In this document: one piece after another, positions 1-8,700 of the stretch | How positions within the stretch are numbered: position 1 is the first letter of the stretch | Layout of the letters: each line of letters begins with the position of its first letter | NCBI GenBank assembly: GCA_964477875.1 | Contig: CAYZFR010000138.1 | Span: 1-10,736, forward strand | Origin: Kuafuiihalomonas sp964477875 | Lineage (GTDB): Bacteria; Myxococcota; Kuafuiibacteriia; Kuafuiibacteriales; Kuafuiibacteriaceae | Length of the DNA: 10,736 nt | Direction: 5' to 3' | Made by a program: the position numbers and the translations under genes | Notes under the pieces: model-generated | What the model was told of the DNA's origin: nothing | Database searches by the model: none | The model's input: the letters and a program-made list of their open reading frames with translations, nothing else

Positions 1-45
1 CCACCGAGATCTACACTCTTTCCCTACACGACGCTCTTCCGATCT
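1..45 (+). other. Illumina TruSeq/P5 adapter remnant (non-biological)
   Basis: These 45 bases match the last 45 bases of the 58-base TruSeq universal adapter as I know it, ending in the familiar CTCTTCCGATCT. They are library sequence left on the contig end and not part of the genome. The adapter is open in the frame of the downstream Hsp70-like gene, so a gene caller would add a false N-terminal peptide (containing LSLHDALPI). On the other strand it encodes the well-known artefact peptide EIGRASCRERV. Genomic sequence starts at about base 46. Confidence 0.97.
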
Positions 46-902
46 CCAAGGAGGACCACCGAGGTGACGCCAGCTCGCAGCTTCGACTGCGCGAGGCGGT
101 CGGGCTCGCTCGCCACGACCTTCGGCGCACGCCGCAGGTCGACGTAGAGACCGCGCTCCCCGGACCCGACGGCCGCCTGGTCCCGCGGGCTTTCAAGCTC
201 GACCGCACCCAGATCTACCAGGCGACGGAAGGAACCACCGGCAAGCTCCATGAGCACGTGGTCGCCGTTCTCCGAGAGGCGGGCGTCGATCCCCGAAGTC
301 TCGGCGCCGTGGTCCTGGCCGGAGAAGGAGCGACCTTTCCGCCCTTCGAACAGGCCCTCGCCCGACTCTGTGACCAGGAGCCCAGCACCACGTCGCCTCC
401 GGCGCAGGCCCGGGTGCTGGGTCTGGCGAAGCTGGGCCGAGCTGTCCAGAACCAGCTGGTGGCGAAGAGGCCCGACACCCTCGACCAGTCGGTCGGGGTC
501 GGACTCCCGGGGGGGCGCTTCAAGGTCCTGCTTCCGGCCGGCGCCAAACTCCCGGCCCGTGTTCTCCGGGTGCAGCCCCTACGTTCGAGCCAGACCGAGT
601 TCGTGCTCGATCTCCTTCAGGGAAACGGAGAGCGAAGCAGCTCCTGCACGCCCCTGGGCGAGGTGGCCCTGAGGGGCCTGACCAAGTCGTCCGACGGCCT
701 CAAGATTGAAATGGAGCTCTCGGTGGGCGAGACGGGCATCCTCGACGTGCGGCTTCGGGAGCCGAGCTCCGGCCAGGAGCGGTCGGCGCGCTTCGCGACC
801 TCCCAGGCCACCGAAGACGTCCCGCCGTCCCCGCCGAGCGACGAGCCGCCGGAACCCGAAGGCTCGAGGGGCTTCCTCGGGCGCCTCTTCGGCCGCGGCT
901 GA
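46..902 (+). CDS. Hsp70/DnaK-family protein, lidless, 5'-truncated by contig end
   Basis: This is the C-terminal 284 or so residues of an Hsp70-like protein; the first whole genuine codon is at 48. The visible part starts in nucleotide-binding lobe II (RLREAVGLARHDL, matching the DnaK RLREAAEKAK region). It continues through the segment before the adenosine loop (VLREAGVDPRSLGAVVLAG, to about 323) and then the beta-sandwich substrate-binding domain (about 480-800, with LLQGNGER and GILDVRLRE, matching DnaK LQGERE and GILNVSAKD). Two features are odd. The adenosine-binding loop, GGxTRxP in DnaK, reads GEGATFP (321-341), losing the second Gly and the Arg. The alpha-helical lid is absent: after the sandwich there is only a Pro/Glu/Ser-rich linker and a terminal GFLGRLFGRG. 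It may be a chaperone-like binding protein with weak or no ATP cycling. The N-terminus is lost, so phosphate-loop residues cannot be judged. It converges on the ligase gene with 4 bases between stops. Confidence 0.85.
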
Positions 903-906
903 GCGG

Positions 907-2259
907 TCAAATTCGGACGAACTCGAGAGCGTCGCGGACCGAGGTCTTGGTCGCCTGCTCCAGCATGTCGTCGGCGGGCGAGCGCCGGCGCTCGGCCAGC
1001 TCCCGGAGGGGCTGAACGCACTCGGCGCAGTCGGGCGCTCCTCGCGCCAGTCGAGAATAGGCGAGCTCCACCAGCCATCGGGCGAGCTCGGCGGCGGGCC
1101 CGGCGGGCGTGTCTGCCTCGAGACCCTCGCGAGCGATCCTCGGCTGAAGTTCTCGGAGTGCCTCGTAGTCCAGCACCGAAAGACGGTCCTCGACCTGCAT
1201 CCGGGTGTCTTCATCGTCGAGGATGCCGCGCCAGAAGCCGGCCACCGCGGTGACGAAGGCTGGCGGCAGACAGTCGGCGCTGCGCAGCTCGACATAGCCC
1301 TTCGCGCGGACCTCGGGGAAGAAGGTGGTCAGATGATCGAGGAGGTCACGGACGGTGACCGGCGTCCCTTCGAAGCCCTCCTTCACGAAGGCCGAGAAGG
1401 GTCGCTGGGGCGGCGGGATGAAGCGCTCGTCTCGGATGAAGAACATGGGGGGCAAGCGCATCGCCCGCTCCAGGATCCGCTCGACGGTCAACCCTCGGAC
1501 ATCGAGCATCTCGGGCCAGATCCCGCAGCGCTGGTCGTCGGTCTCCAGCCAGATCTGATAGCGGAGCGTCTTGAATCCGTTCGGCTTGCCCCGCGTGAAG
1601 GGGGAAGCCGCGACCAGGGCCGCCACGAAGGGAGAGGCACGAACCGCCGTACGGACCTTGTCGGTCAGGTTCTTCTCGTCTTTGAAGTCCACCGTACATT
1701 GAATGGAGGATGTGAGGTGCATCATCTCGAGCGCGCGGGCGCCCCGCTCACCGAGGTAGCGGCGCATCATGTCGTAGCGCGGCTTCGGCATGCGGGGCGC
1801 GTCGTCCAAGTGGACGAAGGGCTGATGACCCAGACACCAGAATCCGACGTCGCGACCGGCCCCCGCCTCGCGCAGGTCGTCGCAGTAGCCCAGCATCTCG
1901 TCTCGCAAGGCGCGAAGCGCCCGGTAAGGCCGGGTGGCGTACTCGATCTGTCCGCCCGGCTCCAGGCTCACCGCCTGACCGTCGCCTTTGAGTCCAACCA
2001 GCGCGCCGTTTGTCTCCCGCTCCTCGGCCCATCCGCGCTTCTTGCCGATGTCGGCGAGAAGCTCCGCGATGGTCTCATGCTCGATGGGCAGCCCCGTCGC
2101 CTCGTCGAAGCCGAAGAGCTCGAACTCGGTTCCCACCATCCACTCCGACTCGGGCTTGGCCCCCCCGAGGAACAGGCTGTGTAGGTCTTCCTCCGACGCG
2201 GCGGAGACGGGACGCCCGAGAAGGTCGTCCCCGCCCGCAGAGATAATGGGCTTCGACAC
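907..2259 (-). CDS. gshA: glutamate-cysteine ligase, plant/proteobacterial type (GCS2 family)
   Basis: This cytoplasmic enzyme joins glutamate and cysteine using ATP to give gamma-glutamylcysteine, the first step of glutathione synthesis. From the GTG at 2259 it is 450 residues, a usual length for the family. Recognisable blocks are VGTEFELFG (residues 42-50, acidic residues expected in the active site), LEPGGQIEYAT, LTSSIQCTVDF, RLPPMFFIRDERFI, and DHLTTFFPEVRAKGYVELRSAD around residue 322, which closely matches the plant-type DHLTTIFPEVR...YLEMRGAD. The frame stays open upstream; an ATG at 2346 would add 29 residues. I prefer 2259 because MSKPI followed about 40 residues later by the GTE motif fits family N-termini, and because it leaves a divergent spacer. 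Neither start has a clear Shine-Dalgarno. A CxxC (C411/C414) lies near the C-terminus. An EgtA-like role in ergothioneine synthesis cannot be excluded, but no other egt gene is visible. Confidence 0.92.
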   Translation of the reverse strand: MSKPIISAGGDDLLGRPVSAASEEDLHSLFLGGAKPESEWMVGTEFELFGFDEATGLPIEHETIAELLADIGKKRGWAEERETNGALVGLKGDGQAVSLEPGGQIEYATRPYRALRALRDEMLGYCDDLREAGAGRDVGFWCLGHQPFVHLDDAPRMPKPRYDMMRRYLGERGARALEMMHLTSSIQCTVDFKDEKNLTDKVRTAVRASPFVAALVAASPFTRGKPNGFKTLRYQIWLETDDQRCGIWPEMLDVRGLTVERILERAMRLPPMFFIRDERFIPPPQRPFSAFVKEGFEGTPVTVRDLLDHLTTFFPEVRAKGYVELRSADCLPPAFVTAVAGFWRGILDDEDTRMQVEDRLSVLDYEALRELQPRIAREGLEADTPAGPAAELARWLVELAYSRLARGAPDCAECVQPLRELAERRRSPADDMLEQATKTSVRDALEFVRI

Positions 2260-2377
2260 GTGCGGGCAAGGGAGCAGGTCCGGAGAACGCTCGCAAGCGC
2301 GACCGCGCCGAGGCGTCCCGGCGGGCTCGAGTGCGGCATCTTGCATGAAGCCCCGCCCGAGGCGAAGCTGACCGTCC
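2260..2377. promoter_or_regulatory. divergent intergenic region, probable back-to-back promoters
   Basis: This 118-base spacer separates the start of the ligase (- strand) from the start of the transglutaminase operon (+ strand), so both promoters should lie here or just inside the genes. I see no convincing -35/-10 pair; the only relatively AT-rich patch is around 2338-2350. A short inverted repeat, CGCT-CGCA-AGCG at 2288-2299, is too weak to call an operator. If the ligase starts at the ATG at 2346 instead, the spacer shrinks to 31 bases. Confidence 0.4.
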
Positions 2378-5300
2378 GTGGCGGCCTGGGCCATCCCTAT
2401 CGCCCTCGCGCTAACGGCGACGGCGACGCCCTGGAGTCGGGATCTCCGAACGGCGACCGAGCTTCGAGGACCCGACCGCCTCTGGGCGGCGTGGCTGCAA
2501 GCCGAGAGCGAGTCTCGCCCCCTCGAGATCGAAAGCGTGCCCGCGGCGGCGAGTCCCGAAGTGGCCTTTGGCATCGAATGGATGGAGGCGGTCCTCGCCC
2601 AGCGCCGAGGCCAGCGAGCGGAGGCCGTCCGTCGCTTCGTCGCGCTGGGGCTCGCGCCCGCCCTCTGGCTCGAAGCCGAGGGCACAAAGCTGCGCGCCGA
2701 CGCGCTCGGTCCCGAAGGTCGGATACGGGCGGGGATGTGGACCGGGTCCGACGAGATCCTGGCCACGGCTCGACTCGACTTCGGGAGCGGCCGCCGGCTG
2801 GTCCTCCGCGTCGCCGCCGGCGGCCCGTGGCGACTGCTCATCGACGGACGAGAGGTCATGAGCGGGGAAGCGGGCGAGATGGAGGCGAGCCGCCTTCGTC
2901 TGCGCGGTAGGGGCGAGCACGAGCTCGAGCTTCGTTTCACGGTCGAACGACATGGTGCGGTCTGGCTCCGCGCGACCGACCCCGCCGGCCGCCCGGCGCC
3001 TGAGGCCTGGGCGACCGATTCCTCTTCGTCAGAGACAGGCCCAGCGCCGTCGCCGCTTCACGTGGAAGCGACGCCCGAAGCCAACCCACCTTCCATCGCT
3101 CTGCACGCCCTGCTCGCCGAAGGCGCGCGCCGGGGCCCGGAAGCGGCGGTCCGGGGGCTGGCCGAGCTCACCCGCCGGGAGCCGAGGAACGCCGCCGCCT
3201 GGGCTTGGCTGAGCCGCTGGGAGCCGAGACGCCGGGTGGAGGCCGCCAAGCGCGCGGTCGCTCTCGCCCCCGGCGATCCAGCGAGCTGGGTCACCTTGGC
3301 CCACGCCTGTGGGGACCTGCGGTGGCCCTGCGCTGGCGAAGCCCTCGCCCGAGCCCAGGCCCTGGACCCGACCGATCCCGAGCTGCGCCGCGAGAACGCC
3401 GCCTTCGCCTTCGACCGGCGAGACGCGGGCCTGGAAGCGCTTCGCCGACTCGATCCAACACGACCGCTGGAAGCGGCCGAGCGCGCCCGCATGTGGGAGA
3501 GGCTCGGCCGCCCCGAGCGGGCTTTGGTCGAGGCGCGATACGCCCTGAGCGCGCTGCCGATGCGGACCGACCTGCGGGCCCTGATCATGCGCATCGAGGC
3601 CGAGGCCGGTCGGCCCGAGGTCGTCCTCCGGCAGGCCACGTCGGCCCGAGCCCTCGCCCCCGACCTCCCTCGCTGGTGGTTTGCCACCGCTCGATGGATG
3701 CGGGCCGTCGACGCTTCGGCGGCGAAGGTCGCGCTGGCGCGAACCCGCTCGCGCTTCCCGCTTCACGCCGAGCCCCTGCTCATCGAAGCGGAGTGGGCGA
3801 TGATGGAGGGGCGTCCGGTGGCCGCCCTCTTGGAGCGCGCGCTCGCGCTCGAGCCAGAGCGGACCGAGCTTCGTGACTGGGCTGCCCTCTCCTCCCGGGC
3901 CCGCCGTCCGCTGCCTCCGCTTCCTCCGATCAGCACCGCCGAGCTTCGGGCGGGGGGCGCCGTTCTGTTGGACCGCCGCCGTTTCACGGTCGAGGCGGGA
4001 GCTTGGTCGAGAGTGCAGGAAAGGATCCTCCGGGTCCAGGACCCAGCCAAGGCCGGCGTCGCCGCCGAGTCCTCGATCGCCTACGCGCCAGCCCGAGAGC
4101 GTCTGGAGATCGTGGACGCCGTGTTGATGCGAAGGGACGGAACCAGATTGCCTCCCGCCGCGATCCTCGACGAAGGCCAAGACCAGCCCGTCGACGGCAT
4201 GTATGTCGACACCCGGCACCGGATCATTCGCTTCGACGGTCTCGAGCCGGGCGACCTCGTTCGCATCGAAACGCGGAGCGAGAGCCGAGGTCGAGACATG
4301 TTCGGGGGCTTCGTCGGGAGCGTGGAGGCGGTCCAGGGCCTCTGGCCCGTCGCCGAAGCCAGGGTCGAGCTCGTGCACCCCAAGGGCCGGCCCATGAAGG
4401 CCTACGCCCGGGGGCTGCAGGAGGGTCCCCCTCGCATCGATGCCGGCCAAGTGCACCGCAAGTGGACGGTCCGAGACCTGCCCCCTCTGCCGCGGGAGCC
4501 CCTTGGTCCCGCCTACATCGACTTCGGTCCCTTCGTGAGCACCAGCTCCTATGAGAAATGGTCGGAGATGGCGCAGTGGTACGCCGAGCTCGTTCGACCC
4601 CAGCGCCGACTCGGCCCCGACGCCCGAGCCGCGGGTCGCCGGGCGACGGAGGGGCTGCAGGATCAGCGCGACATCGTCGATCGACTCTTCCGCCTCACCG
4701 TCGACGAGATCCGCTACGTGGGGATCGAGCTCGGCATCCACGGCTGGAAGCCCCACGAGGCGTCGGAAGTCTTTCGCCGGGGCTATGGGGACTGCAAAGA
4801 CAAGGCGACCCTGCTCTCGGCGTGGCTGGCCGACCATGGGATCGCCTCCAGTCTCGTCCTCGTTCGAACGGCGGACCGCGGCGTCTTTCCGGAGGACGCC
4901 CCTACGATGTGGGCCTTCAACCACGCGCTCCTCTACGTGCCCTCGCTGGACCGTTTCCTGGACCCGACGGCGGACTTCGTCTCCGCGAACGAACTGCCCA
5001 CCCTGGACCAGGGGGCGATGGGGCTGGTCGTTCCACTGGAGGGAACAGGCCGCCTCCTCCGACTGCCCATGAGCGAGGCGGAGGACAACTTCAACGAGGG
5101 ACGGGTGACCGTCTTCGTCTCCGCCGCGGGCGGCATCCGCATCGAGGGCCGGGAGCGCTTCAGAGGCGCGCCGGCGAGCCACGCCCGCCGGGAATTCGAA
5201 GACGAGGGCCGTCGCTTCGAGCGTCTACAGCGGCAGCTCTCGGCGCTCTTCCCTGGCTTGGAGCTGACCCGAGCCCGCTTCGAAGACCTGCCGGAGGCTT

Positions 5301-5707
5301 TCGTCTACGACTACGGAGCCGAGGTCGGCGGCCACGGGCGGCGAGAGGGGCGCACCCTTCACCTCCCGAGCTCGCTCTACCGGCACGAGCTGACCGATGC
5401 CTACGCCGGCCCCTCAGAGCGAAGCACGGACCTGGTGCTCGACTTCCCGTGGCACACCCGCAACGTCGTCCGCTATCGCCTCCCTCCTGGAAGTCGGGTG
5501 CGGGCGCTGCCGCCCCCGATCGAGGTCACGGGTCCGAACCTCTTCTTCACCCAGTCCTTCGAGGCGACCGCGGACGGCTTTCGGGTGGTGGACGAAGTCG
5601 TGATGTCCGAGCGCCGCCTCCGGGCCGTCGATTATGAGCGCTTCCGACGAGCCTGCCGCGCGGCGGACGAGGCCATGCTTCGAGAGATCGAGGTCGAGTT
5701 GCCGTGA
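2378..5707 (+). CDS. secreted TPR - DUF3857 - transglutaminase-like protein
   Basis: A 1109-residue exported protein. The GTG at 2378 is the first possible start, because an in-frame TGA lies at 2369. It gives a hydrophobic N-terminus (AIPIALALTATA) that looks like a Sec signal peptide but lacks basic residues at the front. Domains in order: a beta-sandwich, PA14-like segment (about 113-206, with LLIDGREV); TPR-like helical repeats (about 240-510); DUF3857 (about 530-700); a transglutaminase-like core (about 760-900); and a C-terminal beta domain of the DUF3858 kind. The Cys-His-Asp triad appears intact: C806 in YGDCKDKATLL, H849 in FNHALLYV and D862 in LDPTADF. The family is uncharacterised in most bacteria; a Cys peptidase or amide-transfer activity in the periplasm is inferred. 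Its stop overlaps the start of the next gene, a degenerate paralogue. Confidence 0.94.
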   Translation: MAAWAIPIALALTATATPWSRDLRTATELRGPDRLWAAWLQAESESRPLEIESVPAAASPEVAFGIEWMEAVLAQRRGQRAEAVRRFVALGLAPALWLEAEGTKLRADALGPEGRIRAGMWTGSDEILATARLDFGSGRRLVLRVAAGGPWRLLIDGREVMSGEAGEMEASRLRLRGRGEHELELRFTVERHGAVWLRATDPAGRPAPEAWATDSSSSETGPAPSPLHVEATPEANPPSIALHALLAEGARRGPEAAVRGLAELTRREPRNAAAWAWLSRWEPRRRVEAAKRAVALAPGDPASWVTLAHACGDLRWPCAGEALARAQALDPTDPELRRENAAFAFDRRDAGLEALRRLDPTRPLEAAERARMWERLGRPERALVEARYALSALPMRTDLRALIMRIEAEAGRPEVVLRQATSARALAPDLPRWWFATARWMRAVDASAAKVALARTRSRFPLHAEPLLIEAEWAMMEGRPVAALLERALALEPERTELRDWAALSSRARRPLPPLPPISTAELRAGGAVLLDRRRFTVEAGAWSRVQERILRVQDPAKAGVAAESSIAYAPARERLEIVDAVLMRRDGTRLPPAAILDEGQDQPVDGMYVDTRHRIIRFDGLEPGDLVRIETRSESRGRDMFGGFVGSVEAVQGLWPVAEARVELVHPKGRPMKAYARGLQEGPPRIDAGQVHRKWTVRDLPPLPREPLGPAYIDFGPFVSTSSYEKWSEMAQWYAELVRPQRRLGPDARAAGRRATEGLQDQRDIVDRLFRLTVDEIRYVGIELGIHGWKPHEASEVFRRGYGDCKDKATLLSAWLADHGIASSLVLVRTADRGVFPEDAPTMWAFNHALLYVPSLDRFLDPTADFVSANELPTLDQGAMGLVVPLEGTGRLLRLPMSEAEDNFNEGRVTVFVSAAGGIRIEGRERFRGAPASHARREFEDEGRRFERLQRQLSALFPGLELTRARFEDLPEAFVYDYGAEVGGHGRREGRTLHLPSSLYRHELTDAYAGPSERSTDLVLDFPWHTRNVVRYRLPPGSRVRALPPPIEVTGPNLFFTQSFEATADGFRVVDEVVMSERRLRAVDYERFRRACRAADEAMLREIEVELP

Positions 5708-8700
5708 GTCGGCGAGGACTTTACCTCCTGCTCCTTCTGCCCGCCTGCGCGGGCGGGAGGGCGCCCATCTCGGACGCAGCCCCTCCCCTCAGCGCGCCTC
5801 TGCCCCTCGGATCGGCGGCCGGCCTGTGGCCAGGCTTGGCGGCGGCAGAAGACATGGACTGGGCCTCCGCCGGGCGCGCCTGGAGCGATCTGATCCTCGC
5901 CGGCGGAGGAGGAGACGAGGCCATCGGCGCTGCCGAGCTGCTCGGTCAGCTTCCCCTCCCTTTCCGGGCGCGCTCCGTGGCGAGGGCCGAGCGCGGCGCC
6001 CTCACCCATCCGGTGCGGGCCCGCCTCGCCTGGACCGGCCACGGCGTCCAGCCCACCCACTGGCTCGACGCCCTCGCGGTGCGTCGCGCCGAAGGGACCG
6101 GTCCCGACTGGACCGCCCGAGTCGAGCGTGGCGGACGGCTTCGGGTGGGCGGCGGCTGGAGCTCGGGTCGCTTCGTCCTCCAGAGCTGCGCTCGCTTCGA
6201 ACGACCGCTTCGCGCTTCGGTCTGGATGTGGACCAACGCCGAAGGCGTCGTCCGGCTGAACGGCGAGGCGCTCCGGGAAGGGGACGTCCCGAGCGTCGAT
6301 GCCCAGGTAGTTCTGCAGCCTGGCTTGCATGTCCTCCGCGCCGAGCTGGCCGTCGACGCCGAGGACGACGAGCTGGCCATCTGGTGGCCGGGCTGGGCAG
6401 AGCGGGTCGAGCCCTGCGGCGAGGAAGAGCCCGCCGACCATCGGGCTGAGCTGAGAACGCCGCCCGAGCCCGAAGACTGGCCCGCGCGCTTCGTGGCCCT
6501 CCGAAGGGCCGAGGGGGGCGTCGGCGCTTGGCCACGAAGGCTCGAAGCCCTGCTGGGTGAGGTTCCCAGGCTGGCGCCCGACGCCCCGGCGCTCATGGGG
6601 GCGTGGGCGCGCTGGGCCCTGGAGCTCGGAACGCCGGCGGCCCGGGTGTTGGATCGTCTCGACGGGCCGGTCACGCCCTGGGGCCAGGCCATCCGCGCTC
6701 GGGCGCTGGCCGGCGTAGACCCCGCGAGGGCGCGGACCCTCCTCGCCGCCCTCGACGATCCGAGGGAGAGCTTCGGCGCGTTGCTGCGACGAGGTCGCCA
6801 GCGGGAAGCGCTCGCCCTCGTCGACCGCCTGGATCCCGAGAGCATGACCACCGCCGACCGCACCATGGCGGCGAGCTTCTTCAGCCAGTCGGGATGGCCC
6901 AAGCTCGCCGCCCGCTTTACGCCCGAACTCGTCGTTCCGCTGGCCGAGGCGCGTTGGCGGGCCCGGGTCGATTCGAGCTCGGCTCGCCAGCATCTCTGTC
7001 CACGAGCCGACACCCTTCAGGGGCGGCTCCAGTGCGCCGAATGGTCGCTGCTGGCCGAGGACTTCGGTCGCGCACGGACGCTGCTCGCTTCCTTGCGGAG
7101 CGAGAGTCCGGGCTGGGCCCCTGTTCATCGCCTCCATCGACGTCTGGCCCGGGCGGAAGGGCGAGATGCCGGAGAGGCGATGCTGGGGCTCCGCCGGGCC
7201 GGCGAGCTGCGGCTGGACTGGGAGCTGAAGGAGGAGGGACCTCCCTGGCGCCCCCCGCTTCCTTTCGCGCCTTCTGGTCGACTGGGTGACGGCATGCGGG
7301 CGGAGCGTGGGGCCGGGGACGACCGGGTGGTGGTGGTCGATCGCCGCATCGAAGACTGGCTCGAAGGCGAAGGGCGGCTGGCCACGACCCACGTCTTGGA
7401 GCGAGTTCAGACCCGCGGAGGCATCGACGCCGTCGGTCAGGTCACACCACCTCCCGACGCCGCCATCCTTCGAGTCCGGACCTTGAACGGCGCCGGGCCA
7501 GCGTCTCCCGCCGAGCTCCAGGAAGGCTCCATCGATCTGAGCTTCGTCGATCTCGACCCGATGGACGGCGCCGAGGTGGAATGGATCAGCGCAGAGTCGA
7601 CCCCCGAGGACGAAGTCGTGACGCGATTCTCCCATCAGGGTCGACACGCGGTCGAGTTCTCCGAGCTCGTGATCCGGACGCCCGTGGATCGCCAGCTCCG
7701 TTGGGTTGGCCTCCAGGGCGCCCCCGAGCCCTTCGTGGCCGAGGAGGGCGGAAGGCGGATCCACCGCTGGCGCTTCGAGTCCGTGCCTCCCTGGCGAGAA
7801 GAGCCCCACGGGCCGCCGGCCCGCGAGCTCCTTCCCCTCACCCTGGTGTGGATCGAGGGCGCACAGGCCCGAGCCCGCAAGCGGAACATCGAAGCGCTGG
7901 AGCTCCCGCCCAGCCCCTGGGCGGCGGCTCTGGGTCGACGCCTCGCCGCCGGCGCTCGAGGCGTGGAGGCGCTGCGTCGGGTCTTCGACTGGGTTGAAGC
8001 CAAGATCGAGCCCGGGGCCGGCCTCGGGGCCCGGGCGCTGCTGGAGCGCCGAGGCGATCGAACCCGCCTCTTGGCGCAGATGACGGAAGGGCTGGGCGCG
8101 CACTTCGTCCTCGGCCGAGGCAGGGCGCGCTGGCCCAGCGTCGTCCCCGATCCCCGCCGCTACGACGAGCCCTTGGTGCTGGCGGAGCTGGACGAAGGTC
8201 GAGTGTGGATGGGCTTCGATGGCCCCTCGTCCTGGTTCGGACGTCTGCCCGCCGACTTTCGCGGCGGCAGCCACCTCGAGGCCGGCGGCAGCGTGCGGGT
8301 CTTTCGACCAGAAGATCTGGGACCGGAGCACCTCGACGTCGTGCTGCGCCTCGGGGCCGACGGCGCCGATGCCGAGGGTCGGCTGGAGCTACGAGCGGTA
8401 GGCCGATGGCGAGGGCGGCTCGACGCCATCCTCGACCAAGCCGACGCCAACGAAGTCGAAGCCCAGCTCGAGCGAGGCCTCTCCGAGCTCCTGGGCGCGG
8501 TTGACGTCGTTGGCTGGAGTCGGACCCCGGGCGGTCTGCAGGCCGACTTCGCGGCCACCGCGCTGTTCGAGGTCGAAGGCCGCACGCTCCGAATGCGACG
8601 GATCGAAGCCACACCCCTCGGAACCATCCTCCTCGGCCTGCCCGGCCCCGAGGAGTTGATGCGACCGGCCCGCAGGCGGAGTCCTCTTTGCATCGAAGAG

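Noticed and set aside
895..915. Possible bidirectional terminator between the convergent stops at 902 and 907
   Set aside because: The gap is 4 bases, and I could not find a GC stem followed by a T-run on either strand.
706..2184. Long + strand open frame (492 codons) opposite the ligase
   Set aside because: It is antisense to a clearly conserved GCS2 gene, shows no recognisable domain, and is expected from high G+C codon bias.
2288..2299. Short inverted repeat CGCT-CGCA-AGCG in the divergent spacer as an operator
   Set aside because: Four-base arms in GC-rich DNA are expected by chance.
2260..2940. Upstream extension of the ligase frame to give a 677-codon protein
   Set aside because: The extra residues are Arg/Ser/Pro-rich, overlap the signal peptide and N-terminal domain of the divergent gene, and exceed the family's usual length.
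3029..5182. 717-codon - strand open frame opposite the first transglutaminase gene
   Set aside because: The sequence is low-complexity and Gly/Arg/Pro-rich with no domains; it is a mirror of the third-position G+C bias in the real gene.
5632..8331. 899-codon - strand open frame opposite the lipoprotein gene
   Set aside because: Its length is striking, but it has no signal, motif or family resemblance, while the + strand shows a lipobox and domain parallels.
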